Positions 63,737 to 64,000 of a stretch of 64,000 bases of DNA are shown here, in pieces (positions within the stretch are counted from its first letter, which is position 1; each line of letters opens with the position of its first letter). Made by a program: the position numbers and the translations under genes. Origin of the DNA: Bacillota bacterium (GTDB lineage Bacteria > Bacillota > Clostridia > Peptostreptococcales > Anaerovoracaceae); NCBI GenBank assembly GCA_021769295.1, contig JAETTD010000006.1:1-64000 (forward strand), in the 5' to 3' direction. The notes beneath the pieces are model-generated. The model had not been told where the DNA came from and searched no databases. It saw nothing but the letters and a program-made list of their open reading frames with translations.

Positions 63737-64000
63737 ATGATGGTATTGATAAGTTATGATGTAAGCACAGTCGACAGCGCCGGAAAAGCCCGATTGCGTA
63801 AAGTTGCAAAGGAGTGTCAGAATCATGGCCAGCGCGTACAAAATTCGGTATTTGAAGCAGACTTGGACTATTCTTCTTTTTTAAAGCTCAAAGACAAACT
63901 TATAAAGCTCATAGACCAGGAGTCCGACAGCCTTAGATTTTATTATTTGGGCAATAACTGGGAAAGGCGTGTCGAGCATATCGGTGCTAAAGAAACTTAT
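63737..64000 (+). CDS. cas2: Cas2 (5' 88 codons, cut by window end)
   Basis: The N-terminal 88 codons are present (MMVLISYDVSTVDSAGKARL, then FYYLGNNWERRVEHIG); the full protein is normally about 96-97 residues. It has the ferredoxin-like fold with the catalytic-like aspartate in SYDVST. The end and the CRISPR array are outside the window. Confidence 0.93.
   Translation, partial: MMVLISYDVSTVDSAGKARLRKVAKECQNHGQRVQNSVFEADLDYSSFLKLKDKLIKLIDQESDSLRFYYLGNNWERRVEHIGAKETY

Overview
The window is a stretch of a Firmicutes chromosome, almost certainly class Clostridia. Evidence: a SCIFF precursor peptide with its radical-SAM maturase, Rex, reverse rubrerythrin and clostridial ferredoxin (strict-anaerobe gene content), strong AGGAGG ribosome binding sites, TTGACA/TATAAT promoters, and a groESL operon with a CIRCE operator. 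Genus cannot be fixed from the sequence; an Anaerovoracaceae/Peptostreptococcales-like gut anaerobe is an inference. No rRNA or tRNA gene was found.

Layout. (1) 0-17.9 kb is core chromosome: reverse rubrerythrin, an amino-acid-type ABC lipoprotein, an Nfu Fe-S scaffold, PepV-type dipeptidase, an ECF S component, the t6A cluster tsaE-tsaB-rimI-tsaD with an ABC-F gene, acpP, rex, a small ferredoxin gene, an OGG1-like glycosylase, groES-groEL, a broken polysaccharide deacetylase, a parabasalid-type IMP dehydrogenase and a stand-alone GMP synthetase ATP-PPase. (2) 18.1-26.4 kb is an AT-rich mobile/defence island: a truncated gene, a MobC/ribbon-helix-helix-like protein, a RepA-like ATPase fused to a TnpV tail, an XRE regulator, two D12-class adenine methylases, an AlwI/BstNBI-family endonuclease and a DUF262/DUF1524 protein. 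(3) 26.7-43.7 kb is accessory cargo: acetyltransferase, dead tnpV, an Lsa-type ABC-F resistance gene behind an attenuator-like leader, then a GC-richer operon (30.0-39.6 kb) of immunity-type genes that includes a 1851-residue multi-domain poly-immunity protein with no toxin gene in sight; then a dead hydrolase, GNAT, PhzF and a GntR-ABC operon. (4) 43.9-55.7 kb returns to chromosome: sstT, SCIFF scfA-scfB, a second radical-SAM protein, full-length guaA, nitrilase, a TlpA/CXXC/4Fe-4S redox cluster, a PPP phosphatase, a DUF3783 protein and Bcp. (5) 56.4-64.0 kb is a type I-C CRISPR-cas operon cas3-cas5-cas8c-cas7-cas4-cas1-cas2, cut by the window edge; the array is presumably just beyond it.

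Two copies (43.8 and 56.0 kb) of a 176-177 bp MITE-like intergenic repeat with terminal inverted repeats lie in regions 3-5. The most unusual content is the orphan poly-immunity operon, the RepA-TnpV fusion next to the AlwI-type restriction system, the attenuator leader of the Lsa gene, and the repeat family.
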